This document shows positions 49,524 to 58,500 of a stretch of 64,000 nt of DNA, one piece after another (the first letter of the stretch is position 1; every line of letters begins with the position of its first letter). The position numbers and the translations under genes were made by a program. The stretch is from JBQTKD01 sp963703165 (lineage in GTDB: Bacteria; Actinomycetota; Actinomycetes; Sporichthyales; Sporichthyaceae). The DNA lies in assembly GCA_963703165.1 (NCBI GenBank), contig OY969798.1, positions 2,418,001 through 2,482,000 of the forward strand, in the 5' to 3' direction. The notes beneath the pieces were generated by a model. It saw only the letters and a list, made by a program, of their open reading frames with translations. It did not search any database and was not told where the DNA came from.

Positions 49524-50657
49524 CTAGGAACCTCGCCGCGCCATGTAGGTCTGGAACGCCTTGTGCAGCATCGGGTTGATGGGGAAGTCCCATTCGCCGA
49601 GGTACTCCACCGCCTGACCTCCGGTGCCGAGCTTGAACTGGATGAGCCCGAACAGGTGGTCGTCCGGGTTCAACGTGTCGGTGATGCCGCGCAGGTCGTA
49701 GATCGTCGCACCGGCGGCGTGCGCGTCGGACAGCATCCGCCACTGGACCGCGTTGGACGGACGCAGGTCGCGCTTCTGGTCGGAGGAGGCGCCGTAGGAG
49801 TACCAGGCGTGCTGCCCGACCCGGATCCAGATCGTCGCCGCCAGCAGCTCACCCTCGTGCCGGGCAAGGTACAAGCGGAACCGGTCCGGGTCCTCGGCGG
49901 ACAACGCCGCCATCATCGTGCGGAAGTAGCTCAGGGGCCGCGGGGTGAACTTGTCCCGGGTCGCGGTGACGACGTAGAGCTTGTGGAACTCCTCGAGGTC
50001 GTCCGGCCCGCCGAGGTCGACGACGACCCCGGACTTGTCGGCCTTCTTGATGTTGCGGCGCCACAGCTGGTTGAACCCGGCCGAGATCTCCTCGATCGTC
50101 TTGCCCGCCAACGGCACCTGGAAGACGTACTGCGGCTGCCCCGCGGTGAACCCGGCCGCCTTGGACGGCGGCTGCCAGCCCAGCGAGCGCAGCATCTGCC
50201 CGATGGCGATGCCCTCGGGTTCGGTGGTGTCCGGCGTCAGGTCGGCGAGGCGCGTGGTGCCGCCGCCGGCGACGGCGGCCTTGATGGTCTCCGCGCCCCA
50301 GCGACGGGTGACCACCGGAGGCCCCATCCGGACCGCGAAGGCCTTCTGCTTGCGCAGGTGGGCCACCATCGGGTCCAGCCAGGCCCGTAGACCCGGCAGA
50401 CCCTGGATCGCCGACCAGTCCAGCGCGGGGCCCTCGGGCAGGTAGGCGAGGTAGCGCTTGAGCTTCGGCAGCTGCCGGTAGAGCACCAGACCGGACCCGA
50501 CGACCTTGCCGTCGGCGTCGCACCAGCCGATGGACTCCGAGCGCCACTCCTTCTTCACCGCGCCCCACGACGGGCACTGCAGGAAGCTCGCCGCGGGGCG
50601 GCTCGCGATGTGCGCGAGGTGCTCCGCGGCGGTGAGGGGACGGACGGTGAGGGGCAT
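49524..50657 (-). CDS. FemABX-family peptidoglycan bridge aminoacyltransferase
   Basis: A 377-residue protein with two GNAT-like halves: SFLQCPSWGAVKKEWRSESI, YLPEGPALDW, then the second half with FNQLWRRNIKKADKSGV, HKLYVVTATRDKF, ATIWIRVGQHAWYSYGASS, RPSNAVQWRMLSDA and YDLRGITDTLNPDDHLFGL, FKLGTGG.. (each read separately). FemX-type enzymes add the first bridge amino acid from aminoacyl-tRNA to lipid II. In Streptomyces the corresponding gene, near rpsF, adds Gly. Operon with the racemase-like gene. Confidence 0.92.
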   Translation of the reverse strand: MPLTVRPLTAAEHLAHIASRPAASFLQCPSWGAVKKEWRSESIGWCDADGKVVGSGLVLYRQLPKLKRYLAYLPEGPALDWSAIQGLPGLRAWLDPMVAHLRKQKAFAVRMGPPVVTRRWGAETIKAAVAGGGTTRLADLTPDTTEPEGIAIGQMLRSLGWQPPSKAAGFTAGQPQYVFQVPLAGKTIEEISAGFNQLWRRNIKKADKSGVVVDLGGPDDLEEFHKLYVVTATRDKFTPRPLSYFRTMMAALSAEDPDRFRLYLARHEGELLAATIWIRVGQHAWYSYGASSDQKRDLRPSNAVQWRMLSDAHAAGATIYDLRGITDTLNPDDHLFGLIQFKLGTGGQAVEYLGEWDFPINPMLHKAFQTYMARRGS

Positions 50658-50676
50658 GTGAAGTGCGAACTCCTTC

Positions 50677-50720
50677 GAGCGACTGCGACGAGCGAGGGAC
50701 GAGTGAGGAGCTGGAGCGAG
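50677..50720 (+). repeat. 44-bp dispersed repeat, copy A
   Basis: Begins GAGCGACTGCGACGAGCGAG and ends GGAGCTGGAGCGAG. It matches copy B (minus strand, 62777-62820) at all but about five positions. Located in the gap between femX and the mannosyltransferase gene. A shorter related start (GAGCGAGCGCAGCGAGG) is found just after fhaB at 18637. Confidence 0.7.
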
Positions 50721-50926
50721 TAGCTAGAGGTCACACGGGTAAGGCGGGCGGGGACAGCGTGAGGTCACGACTAGATCAACCGGACAGATAACGATCAATC
50801 CTTTGAGCGGCGCTTAGAGGCTATCGACCGTCCCGGGCGCGTGTCCTCGATACGATTGCGATCACTTGCTGCGCCCGAAGGCGCTGCTCAGGACCATGAC
50901 GAGACGCCTCGGGGACGGCTTTCGCG

Positions 50927-52309
50927 GTGCACCAAAAGGCCGAAAGACGCAGGGGACCCAGCTGGGAACAGCTCGCTCCCTTCGTTGTCGTGGGCATCGT
51001 CTTCGCCTGCACGCGTGTCACGCTGCTGCTGCTGACGGTCCGCGAGCACGAGTTCGTGCTGCCGTCGGTCACCAACGACGTCAAGTACATCTACTCCCAG
51101 TGGTTCCACGTCCTGGCCGACGGCCGGTTCCCGCAGGACGACGTCATGTGGCAGTACCCGCCGGCGGCCGCGCTGGTGATGCTGGCCCCGGCGCTGCTGC
51201 CGATGAGCTACGTCATCTCCTTCTACTGGATCTCCTTCGCGTTCGACGTCCTCGCGTTCGTCGTCCTGGCCTATGCCGCGCGTTCCGCGCGTCAGCACAA
51301 CCCGGCGCGGGGCTGGGCGGCGCTGGTGGATCGGCGCAACCAGCCGTGGGCGGCCTGGGTCTGGGCCATCGGCGTGGCCGTCGGCGGCCCGATCGCGTAC
51401 GGCCGCTACGACCTCATCGTCACCTCGGTGGCGATTTGCGGCCTGGTCCTGCTGGCCGGACGCACTGCGGACGACACCCGCCCCGCGCGGCGCGGTCTGG
51501 GTGGCGCGCTGATCGCGTTCGGCGCCATGTTGAAGGTCTGGCCGGTGCTGTTGCTGCTGGTCCTGGGGCCGGTCCGCAAGGTGCGTCAGGCGTGGGTGGC
51601 CGCTGTAGCCACCGCCGCGGCGCTGCTGGTCGCGTTCTGGATGACGATGCCCGACGCGCTGTCGTTCCTGTCCGCGCAGGGCGGGCGCGGCATCGAGATC
51701 GAGTCGATCGGCGCTCTGCCGTTCCACATCGCGATCCACCACGGCTGGGACGGCCGGGTCGCCCTGAACTACGGCTCGATCGAGTTCCTCGGCCCCTACG
51801 TGCAGTTGGTGGCCGCGCTGTCGCTGGCCACCAGCGTGATCGCGTTCTGCTGGCTGGCGTACTGGCGGGTGACCGTGCGGGTCTGGCGCGCGTCCACAAT
51901 GGCCGACGCCGCGCTCGTCGCCGTCCTGCTGTTCGTCGTCACCAGCCGCGTGATCAGCCCGCAGTACATGGTGTGGCTCATCGGTCTGTCCGCCGTCTGC
52001 GCCCTGCACTTCGGCCGTCGCGGCGACTCTGTGATGGCCCTGCCGGTCGCGTTGATCCTGATGGCCACCGCGCTGAGCTGTGTGGAGTTCCCCTACTTCT
52101 TCGACGAGCTGATGCGCGCCGAGCGTGGGGCCGTCCTGCTGGTCACTGTCCGCAACCTGCTGCTTGTTTCCGCGGTGCTCATCGGTGCCTCCCGCCTGTG
52201 GCGCAGCACCCGGGTGACCCTCGACGAGGCCGAGCAGAGCTCGGTGCACCTGCCCACCCAGCGCATCCCCGCGGCCTCGGCCGCCGACGAGCAGAGCTCT
52301 GCCACCTGA
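50927..52309 (+). CDS. GT87-type polyprenyl-phosphate-mannose-dependent mannosyltransferase
   Basis: A 460-residue polytopic membrane protein from GTG 50927 with about ten hydrophobic helices. DUF2029/GT87 hallmarks: first outer loop with VTNDVKYIYSQWFHVLADGR and QYPPAAALVMLAP, GPIAYGRYDLIVT (conserved Arg/Asp) and RVISPQYMVWL. Expected to add mannose to lipid or wall glycans from decaprenyl-phosphate-mannose outside the membrane. The same class of gene occurs near rpsF in Streptomyces. The acceptor is unknown. Confidence 0.87.
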   Translation: MHQKAERRRGPSWEQLAPFVVVGIVFACTRVTLLLLTVREHEFVLPSVTNDVKYIYSQWFHVLADGRFPQDDVMWQYPPAAALVMLAPALLPMSYVISFYWISFAFDVLAFVVLAYAARSARQHNPARGWAALVDRRNQPWAAWVWAIGVAVGGPIAYGRYDLIVTSVAICGLVLLAGRTADDTRPARRGLGGALIAFGAMLKVWPVLLLLVLGPVRKVRQAWVAAVATAAALLVAFWMTMPDALSFLSAQGGRGIEIESIGALPFHIAIHHGWDGRVALNYGSIEFLGPYVQLVAALSLATSVIAFCWLAYWRVTVRVWRASTMADAALVAVLLFVVTSRVISPQYMVWLIGLSAVCALHFGRRGDSVMALPVALILMATALSCVEFPYFFDELMRAERGAVLLVTVRNLLLVSAVLIGASRLWRSTRVTLDEAEQSSVHLPTQRIPAASAADEQSSAT

Positions 52310-52379
52310 CGACACGCCTCGCGACACGCGTGGAATGTCCCCTGGGTTCGTCCCGCTTTGTCCGGAGTTCGGCGCAATC

Positions 52380-53165
52380 TCAGGACGGGAGGCGGGAGCG
52401 CAGCCAGGCAATGTCGGCGGACTGGCCGTCCGCGCCGCCCGGGGTCTCGCAGACCACCGGAGCACCGGCCGCGGCGACGACGGAGACCAGGTCGGCCGAG
52501 TCGAGATTGCCCGCACCGAAGTTCTCGTGCCGGTCGCGCCCGGAGTCGAAATCGTCCTTGGAGTCGTTGGCGTGGACGAGGTCGATGCGCCCGGTGATGG
52601 CCTTGACCCGGTCGGCGATGCCCGCCAGCTCCTCCCCGCCCGCGTGGGCGTGGCAGGTGTCCAGACAGAAGCCGGCGTCGAACTCCCCGACGGCCTCCCA
52701 CAGCCGCCCGAGCGCGTCGAAGCGCCGGGCCATCGCTTGATCGCCGCCCGCGGTGTTCTCGATGAGCACCGGCAGCTTCATCTCGAGGCGTTCGAAGGTC
52801 TTGCGCCAGTTCTCGATGCCGACCGCGGGGTCGTCGCCCTTGAGCACGTGCCCACCGTGCACGATCAGCCCGGCCGCGCCGATCTCGGCGGCCGCCTCGA
52901 CGTGCTGTCCGAGGAGCTTGCGGCTGGGGATGCGGATTCGGTTGTTCGTGGTGGCGACGTTGATGACGTAGGGGGCGTGGACGTACATCCGCACCCCGGC
53001 CTCTGCCGCCGCGGCCTTCAGCGCGGCCGCACCCCCGGGGTACTCGATCCGCGGACCCTTCCACCCCTGGGGGTCACCCAGGAAGAACTGCACAAGATCT
53101 GCCGATCGGGCCTTGGCCTCGGCGATCGGGTCGATCTGGTCGACGTGCGCTCCGATGAGGACCAT
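52380..53165 (-). CDS. nfo: Endonuclease IV (AP endonuclease) family protein
   Basis: A 261-residue TIM barrel from ATG 53165 (GTG 53174 is an in-frame alternative). Metal-site motifs of the AP endonuclease 2 family: IGAHVDQID, YVHAPYVINVA, LIVHGGHVL, LIENTAGG, CLDTCHAHAGG, LVHANDSKDDFDSGRDRHEN and ETPGG (read separately). All zinc ligands expected for Nfo appear to be present. Role: cutting at abasic sites in base-excision repair. Convergent with the mannosyltransferase gene (71 bp); divergent from rpsF. Confidence 0.9.
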   Translation of the reverse strand: MVLIGAHVDQIDPIAEAKARSADLVQFFLGDPQGWKGPRIEYPGGAAALKAAAAEAGVRMYVHAPYVINVATTNNRIRIPSRKLLGQHVEAAAEIGAAGLIVHGGHVLKGDDPAVGIENWRKTFERLEMKLPVLIENTAGGDQAMARRFDALGRLWEAVGEFDAGFCLDTCHAHAGGEELAGIADRVKAITGRIDLVHANDSKDDFDSGRDRHENFGAGNLDSADLVSVVAAAGAPVVCETPGGADGQSADIAWLRSRLPS

Positions 53166-53308
53166 GCCGAGCACCCTAAGCCGCGGATCTCGGCCCGCGG
53201 CCGTCGATTTCAGAACTGTCGGTGCCGACGGCTAGGGTGTTCTTCGTTACTCACCCTCCTGTCACCGGCAAGCGGTGACCGACCAGTCCAGAGGAGGCCT
53301 GCGCAGCT

Positions 53309-53599
53309 ATGCGTCGGTACGAACTCATGGTGATCCTCGATCCTGAATTGGACGAGCGCACCATCGCCCCTTCCCTCGAGCAGTTTCTCTCCGTCGTCCG
53401 CACGGGCGGTGGCACCGTCGACAAGGTCGACGTGTGGGGCAAGCGTCGTCTTGCCTACGAGATCCGCAAGAAGCCGGACGGTTTCTACGCCGTCATCGAC
53501 CTGGCCGCGGAGCCCGCGGTGGTCGCGGAGCTGGACCGTCAGCTCAACCTGAACGAGTCGGTGCTGCGCACGAAGGTCATGCGCCCCGACATCCGCTAG
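53309..53599 (+). CDS. rpsF: 30S ribosomal protein bS6
   Basis: 96 residues, MRRYELMVILDPELDER start, WGKRRLAYEIRKKPDGFY and VLRTKVMRPD. ATG 53309 with GAGGAGG upstream. First gene of rpsF-ssb-rpsR-rplI. Forms the S6-S18 pair on the 30S platform. Confidence 0.98.
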   Translation: MRRYELMVILDPELDERTIAPSLEQFLSVVRTGGGTVDKVDVWGKRRLAYEIRKKPDGFYAVIDLAAEPAVVAELDRQLNLNESVLRTKVMRPDIR

Positions 53600-53665
53600 G
53601 CACCACCCGCGCCGCACTTCAACCAGCACGTCACCCCAACCCGTCGAGACGGAAGCAGGAAGCCC

Positions 53666-54187
53666 ATGGCCGGCGACACCAACATCACGGTGATCGGGAA
53701 CCTGGTCGACGATCCTGAGCTGCGCTTCACCCCCAGTGGTGCGGCCGTGGCGAACTTCCGCATCGCCTCCACCCCGCGTGCCTTCGACAAGGCGACGAAC
53801 GAGTGGAAGGACGGCGACAGCCTCTTCCTCTCGTGCAGCGTCTGGCGTCAGGCCGCGGAGAACGTCGCGGAGTCGCTGACGAAGGGCACCCGGGTCATCG
53901 TCAACGGGCGCCTGAAGCAGCGCTCGTACGAGACGAAGGAAGGCGAGAAGCGCACCGTCTACGAGATCGAGGTCGAGGAGATCGGCCCGAGCCTCCGCTA
54001 CTCCAGCGCCAAGCTCAACCGCAACCAACGCGGTGGCGGCGGCGGCGGCGGCGGTGGCGGCGGGGGCGGCTACGGAGGCGGCGGCGCGAACCGGGACTCC
54101 GGTCCGCCGGAGGATCCCTGGGCCTCGGCGTCACCTTCGGGCGGCGGCGGTGGCGGCGGCGGTTACTCCGACGAACCGCCTTTCTAG
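53666..54187 (+). CDS. ssb: Single-stranded DNA-binding protein
   Basis: 173 residues: OB fold (TNITVIGNLVDDPELRFTPS, WRQAAENVAESLTKGTRVIV, YEIEVEEIGPSLRY), a Gly-rich flexible linker from a long GGC-rich tract, and the acidic tip DEPPF that recruits partner proteins. ATG 53666. Between rpsF and rpsR as in other actinobacteria. Confidence 0.98.
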   Translation: MAGDTNITVIGNLVDDPELRFTPSGAAVANFRIASTPRAFDKATNEWKDGDSLFLSCSVWRQAAENVAESLTKGTRVIVNGRLKQRSYETKEGEKRTVYEIEVEEIGPSLRYSSAKLNRNQRGGGGGGGGGGGGGYGGGGANRDSGPPEDPWASASPSGGGGGGGGYSDEPPF

Positions 54188-54262
54188 ATCCACGAACACC
54201 CAACCCAACCGATGACCATTCCCGCCGCAGGGCGGGGCTCTGGCAACTGAAGGAGCACCACG

Positions 54263-54499
54263 ATGGCCAAGCCACCGGTCCGCAAACCGAAGAAGAAGGT
54301 TTGCATGTTCTGCAAGGACAAGGTGTCGTACATCGACTACAAGGACACCCCCTTGCTGCGCCGGTTCATCTCCGACCGCGGCAAGATCCGCGCCCGTCGG
54401 GTCACCGGCAACTGCACTCAGCACCAGCGCGACATCGCGGTCGCAGTGAAGAACAGCCGCGAGATGGCTCTGCTGCCTTACACCAGCACCAGCCGGTAG
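54263..54499 (+). CDS. rpsR: 30S ribosomal protein bS18 (zinc-binding C+ form)
   Basis: 78 residues with Cys14-x2-Cys17 (VCMFCKDK) and Cys51/His54 (GNCTQHQRD), so this is the zinc-binding version. Actinobacteria often carry a second, zinc-free copy under Zur control; none is in this window. Shine-Dalgarno AAGGAG before ATG 54263. Confidence 0.98.
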   Translation: MAKPPVRKPKKKVCMFCKDKVSYIDYKDTPLLRRFISDRGKIRARRVTGNCTQHQRDIAVAVKNSREMALLPYTSTSR

Positions 54500-54511
54500 A
54501 GGGGGCGGGAG

Positions 54512-54958
54512 ATGAAGCTCATTCTCACTCAGGAGATCACCGGCCTCGGTTCGGCCGGCGACATCGTCGAGGTCAAGGACGGCTACGGCCGCAATTACCT
54601 CGTGCCCCGCGGCCTGGCGCTGCGGTGGACCCGTGGTGGCGAGAAGCAGGTCGCCACGATCCGCCGGGCACGCACCATCCGCGAGATCGCGGGCCGGGAC
54701 GAGGCCAAGGGCGTCGCAGGCCAGCTCGGCGTGCTCAAGGTGAACCTCAAGGCCCGTGCCGGCGAGAACGGCCGCCTGTTCGGTGCGGTCACCCTCGCCG
54801 AGGTCGTCGCCGCGGTGAGCGCGTCCGGCGGCCCGAAGCTGGACCGGCGTCGGGTGGAGATCCTGGCCCCGATCAAGGCTCTCGGCGAGCACAAGGTCAA
54901 CGTCCGGTTGCACCCGGAGGTCACGGCCACCATCACGGTCAACGTGACGGCTGCCTAG
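54512..54958 (+). CDS. rplI: 50S ribosomal protein bL9
   Basis: 148 residues: MKLILTQEITGLGSAGDIVE, DGYGRNYLVPRGLAL, C-domain LFGAVTLAEVVAAV and ending VTATITVNVTAA. 12 bp after rpsR with GGGGCGGGAG upstream. Last gene of the ribosomal set; followed by the terminator at 54974-55013. Confidence 0.98.
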   Translation: MKLILTQEITGLGSAGDIVEVKDGYGRNYLVPRGLALRWTRGGEKQVATIRRARTIREIAGRDEAKGVAGQLGVLKVNLKARAGENGRLFGAVTLAEVVAAVSASGGPKLDRRRVEILAPIKALGEHKVNVRLHPEVTATITVNVTAA

Positions 54959-54973
54959 CACGCACCTTCAGAC

Positions 54974-55013
54974 GACAAGGCCCGCATCGCAGTCCCGGGA
55001 TGCGGGCCTTGTC
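54974..55013 (+). terminator. Terminator of the rpsF-rplI operon
   Basis: 15-bp perfect stem (gacaaggcccgcatc / gatgcgggccttgtc) with a 10-nt loop, 15 bp after the rplI stop. It separates the ribosomal genes from dnaB. Confidence 0.88.
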
Positions 55014-55591
55014 CATGTCCGGGCATCGCTGCCGGCTCGTCTCACATGTCGGACAACCGCGGGTGGCGTCGGCGTGTCGAGACGATGAGTTCGAGGTGAT
55101 CGGCCCGGTTTTCCCTTTCCACAGGGCGTTTTCGCTCCGATCGCAGGTCAGCCGCCGGTGCGGACCGCGCGGACCCCTGGGTCCACACCGTTCCTCCACA
55201 GGCCCGGCCGCGGTCTGCGCAGGCGAGGGCTCGGTCGTCCACAACCTCTCCACAACCCCGACGGTGATCGGAGGTTGGCCGGGTTGGCGTTGCGCGCCGT
55301 GGACTCCTACCGTCACTGTCACCCACCTCCTCGCACTCGAGGCAAGCACGACCGGCAGCGAGCACCGCACGTCGATCCGCTCAGGCGGTTCGGTTCGACG
55401 TGGTGTCACCCACCGGAGGGCGGACGCCGAGCGCGGGGGCAGGTGGGCCCAGACTTCGCAGCCGATCAAGTGCCGACGGCGGCGTGACGGAAACCGGGGG
55501 CACGGACCGGTTCTGTCGGTGGTGAGCGGTACACAGGTGCGGGGGCTCGACGCGGCAGCGCGTCGTGCGGACGTACCGGGGAGGTTGGGCC
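55014..55591. other. Long gene-free region upstream of dnaB
   Basis: About 580 bp without a supported gene; open frames here show no codon bias or start sites. It contains five same-strand TCCACA motifs between 55118 and 55254 (listed separately) and should carry the dnaB promoter. Confidence 0.6.
55118..55254 (+). promoter_or_regulatory. Cluster of five DnaA-box-like motifs upstream of dnaB
   Basis: TCCACA occurs at 55118, 55182, 55195, 55238 and 55249, all on the plus strand. Extended to 9-mers against TTGTCCACA: CTTTCCACA, GGGTCCACA, TCCTCCACA, TCGTCCACA (one mismatch) and CTCTCCACA; the others have two mismatches. The last two are 11 bp apart. This density is far above chance for about 70% GC DNA. 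DnaA binding that controls dnaB, or an origin-derived segment, is inferred. Confidence 0.5.
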
Positions 55592-58500
55592 TTGAGCATC
55601 ACCGAGCTTCCGGTCTCCTCCGCCAACTTCGGCCCGGCGGACTTCGAGCGGCTGCCGCCGCAGGACATCACCGCCGAGCAGTCGGTGCTCGGCGGCATGA
55701 TGATGAGCAAGGACGCGATCGCCGACGTCGTCGAGAACCTGCGCGGCGTGGACTTCTACAAGCCCGCGCACCAGCTGGTCTACGACGCGATCCTGGACCT
55801 CTACGGCCGCGGTGAGCCCGCCGACGCCGTGACGGTGTCCGCCGAGCTCACCAAGCGCGGGGAGATCTCCCGCGCCGGTGGTGCCCCGTACCTGGCGACC
55901 CTGATCCACTCGGTCCCCACGGCCGCCAACGCCGGGTACTACGCGAAGATCGTCGCCGAACGGGCGGTGCTGCGCCGTCTCGTGGAGGCAGGCACCCGCA
56001 TCACGCAGATGGGCTACTCCGCGGACGGCGAGGTCGACGACATCGTCGACTCGGCCCAGGCCGAGATCTACGCCGTCAGCGAGCGTCGGGCGAGCGAGGA
56101 CTACCAACCGCTCTCGGCGATCATGGAAGGCACGCTCGACGAGATCGAGTCGATCGGCAACAGCGGCGGCGGCATCACCGGCGTCCCGACGGGCTTCGTG
56201 CGGATGGACGAGCTCACCAACGGCCTGCAGGGCGGGCAGATGGTGATCGTCGCCGCGCGCCCGGCCGTCGGCAAGGCGCTCGCTTTGGACACCCCGCTCC
56301 CGACGCCCACGGGCTGGACGACGATGGGCGAGGTCGTCCCCGGGGACGAACTGCTCGGCGCCGACGGGCGCGCGACCAAGGTCGTCGCGGCCACCGACGT
56401 ACTGCACGGGCGGCCGTGCTTCGAGGTGGTCTTCTCCGACGGGACCTCCATCGTCGCCGACGCCGCGCATCTGTGGCTGACCGAGCAGCGCGAGATTGCC
56501 CGGGGACGCCGCCGCGGCGGCGTCGGGGTCCGCACCACCGCCGAGCTCGCCGCCACCGCCCGCACCCGGATCGGTGGGCGCCCCAACCACGCCGTCGCCA
56601 ACGCCCGTTCTCTGCAGCTGGACCCGGTCCATTGCACCGTCCCGCCGTACGTGCAGGGGGTGCGGCTCGGCGTCCGCCACGTGGCCTCCAACCTTGCCGC
56701 GGCGCCGACCCTCGCGGCTCGGGTTCCGGTGGGCGTCGGTGCAGCCAGGCTTGCGCTACCGGCGATGCCTCCGGTCCCGGAGCTGTCGATCGGCACCGGG
56801 CGCATCCCCCGCGAGCTGCTGCGTGCCTCGGTCACCCAGCGGCGGGCGCTGCTCGCCGGGCTGCTCGACGCCGACGGTGCGGTCATGCCCAACGGTGCGG
56901 TGCACTTCCGCACCCGCCACGCCGGCCTGGCCACCGACGTCCACGAGCTGGTCGTGTCGCTCGGGCACACCGCGACGCTGACCCAGCGGGTCAGCCGCAC
57001 CGATTCGAACCCCGCGCCGGAGTATGTCGTCGCCCTGCGCGCGCAGGGCGAGGTCTTCCGCCACAAGCACAAGGCCGCGCTGCATCGGCGGCTGGCGCGC
57101 GTGGGGACCCGGCCCGCGCAGCGCACGATCGTCGAGGTCCGCCCGGTCGCGTCGGTCCCGGTGCGGTGCGTGCAGGTCGAGGCCGCCGACCACCTGTACC
57201 TGGCCGGGCGCGCGATGATCCCGACGCACAACTCCACCCTGGCCCTGGACTTCGCCCGCGCCGCGTCGATCAAGCACGGCCGCACCGCGGTCATCTTCTC
57301 CCTGGAGATGGGCCGCAACGAGATCACCATGCGCCTGCTGTCCGCCGAGGCCCGCGTCTCGCTGCAGCACATCCGGTCCGGTCAGCTCACCGACGACGAC
57401 TGGACCCGCCTGGCCCGCCGGATGGGCGAGGTCTCCTCCGCGCCGCTGTACATCGACGACTCGGCGAACCTGACGATGATGGAGATCCGCGCCAAGGCCC
57501 GGCGCCTCAAGCAGCGCCACGACCTGCAGTTGATCATCGTCGACTACCTGCAGTTGATGCAGTCCGGCAAGAAGGTCGAGTCCCGCCAGCAGGAGGTCTC
57601 GGAGTTCTCCCGAGCCCTCAAGCTCCTGGCCAAGGAACTCCAGGTTCCCGTCGTCGCCCTGTCCCAGCTCAACCGTGGCCCGGAGCAACGCACCGACAAG
57701 AAGCCCCTCATCTCAGACCTTCGCGAATCGGGCTGCCTGACCGCCGCCACCCGCATCATGCGTGCGGACACCAACGAAGAAGTGGCGCTGGGCGAACTGC
57801 TCGCGGCCGACACCCGCGAGATCCCGGTCTGGTCACTCGACGACCGCCTCAAGCTGGTCCCCCGCACCATGACCCACGTCTTCCCCAGCGGCGTGAAGGA
57901 GGTCTTCCGCCTGCGGCTGACCTCCGGCCGCGAGATCGAGGCCACCGCCAACCACCCGTTCCTGACCTACGACGGATGGAAGCCGCTCGGTGAGCTCACG
58001 GCAGGCTCCCGGGTCGGCGCGCTGCGCCACGTTCCGCCGCCGCTGAACATCACGCCGTGGGATCCGGACGAGGTTGTCCTCCTTGCGCACCTCATCGGCG
58101 ACGGCTCGTTCGTCCGCCGCCAGCCGATGCGCTACGCCAGCATCGATGAGGCGAACCTGTCGGCAGTGACCGACGCCGCGGCTCGCCGGTTCGGGATCAC
58201 GGGGATCCGCGATGAGTACCCGGCGGCACGGGTCACGACACTGCGCCTGCCGGCGCCCTACCGACTGACTCACGGCAAGCGGAATCCGATCGCCGCCTGG
58301 CTCGACGGGCTGGGCCTGTTCGGTCTGCGCAGCCACGAGAAGTTCGTACCCGCCGGGGTTTTCGGGTTGCCCAAGGAGCAGGTCGGCCTGTTCCTGCGGC
58401 ACATTTGGGCCACTGACGGCTCGGTGCGCTGGGATGAACGCGCCCATCAGGCGCGGATCTACTACGCGTCGACCAGCCGGCGCCTCGTCGACGACCTTGC

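Noticed and set aside
54035..54165. GGC-rich tract in ssb as a structural repeat
   Set aside because: It encodes the normal Gly-rich linker of actinobacterial SSB.
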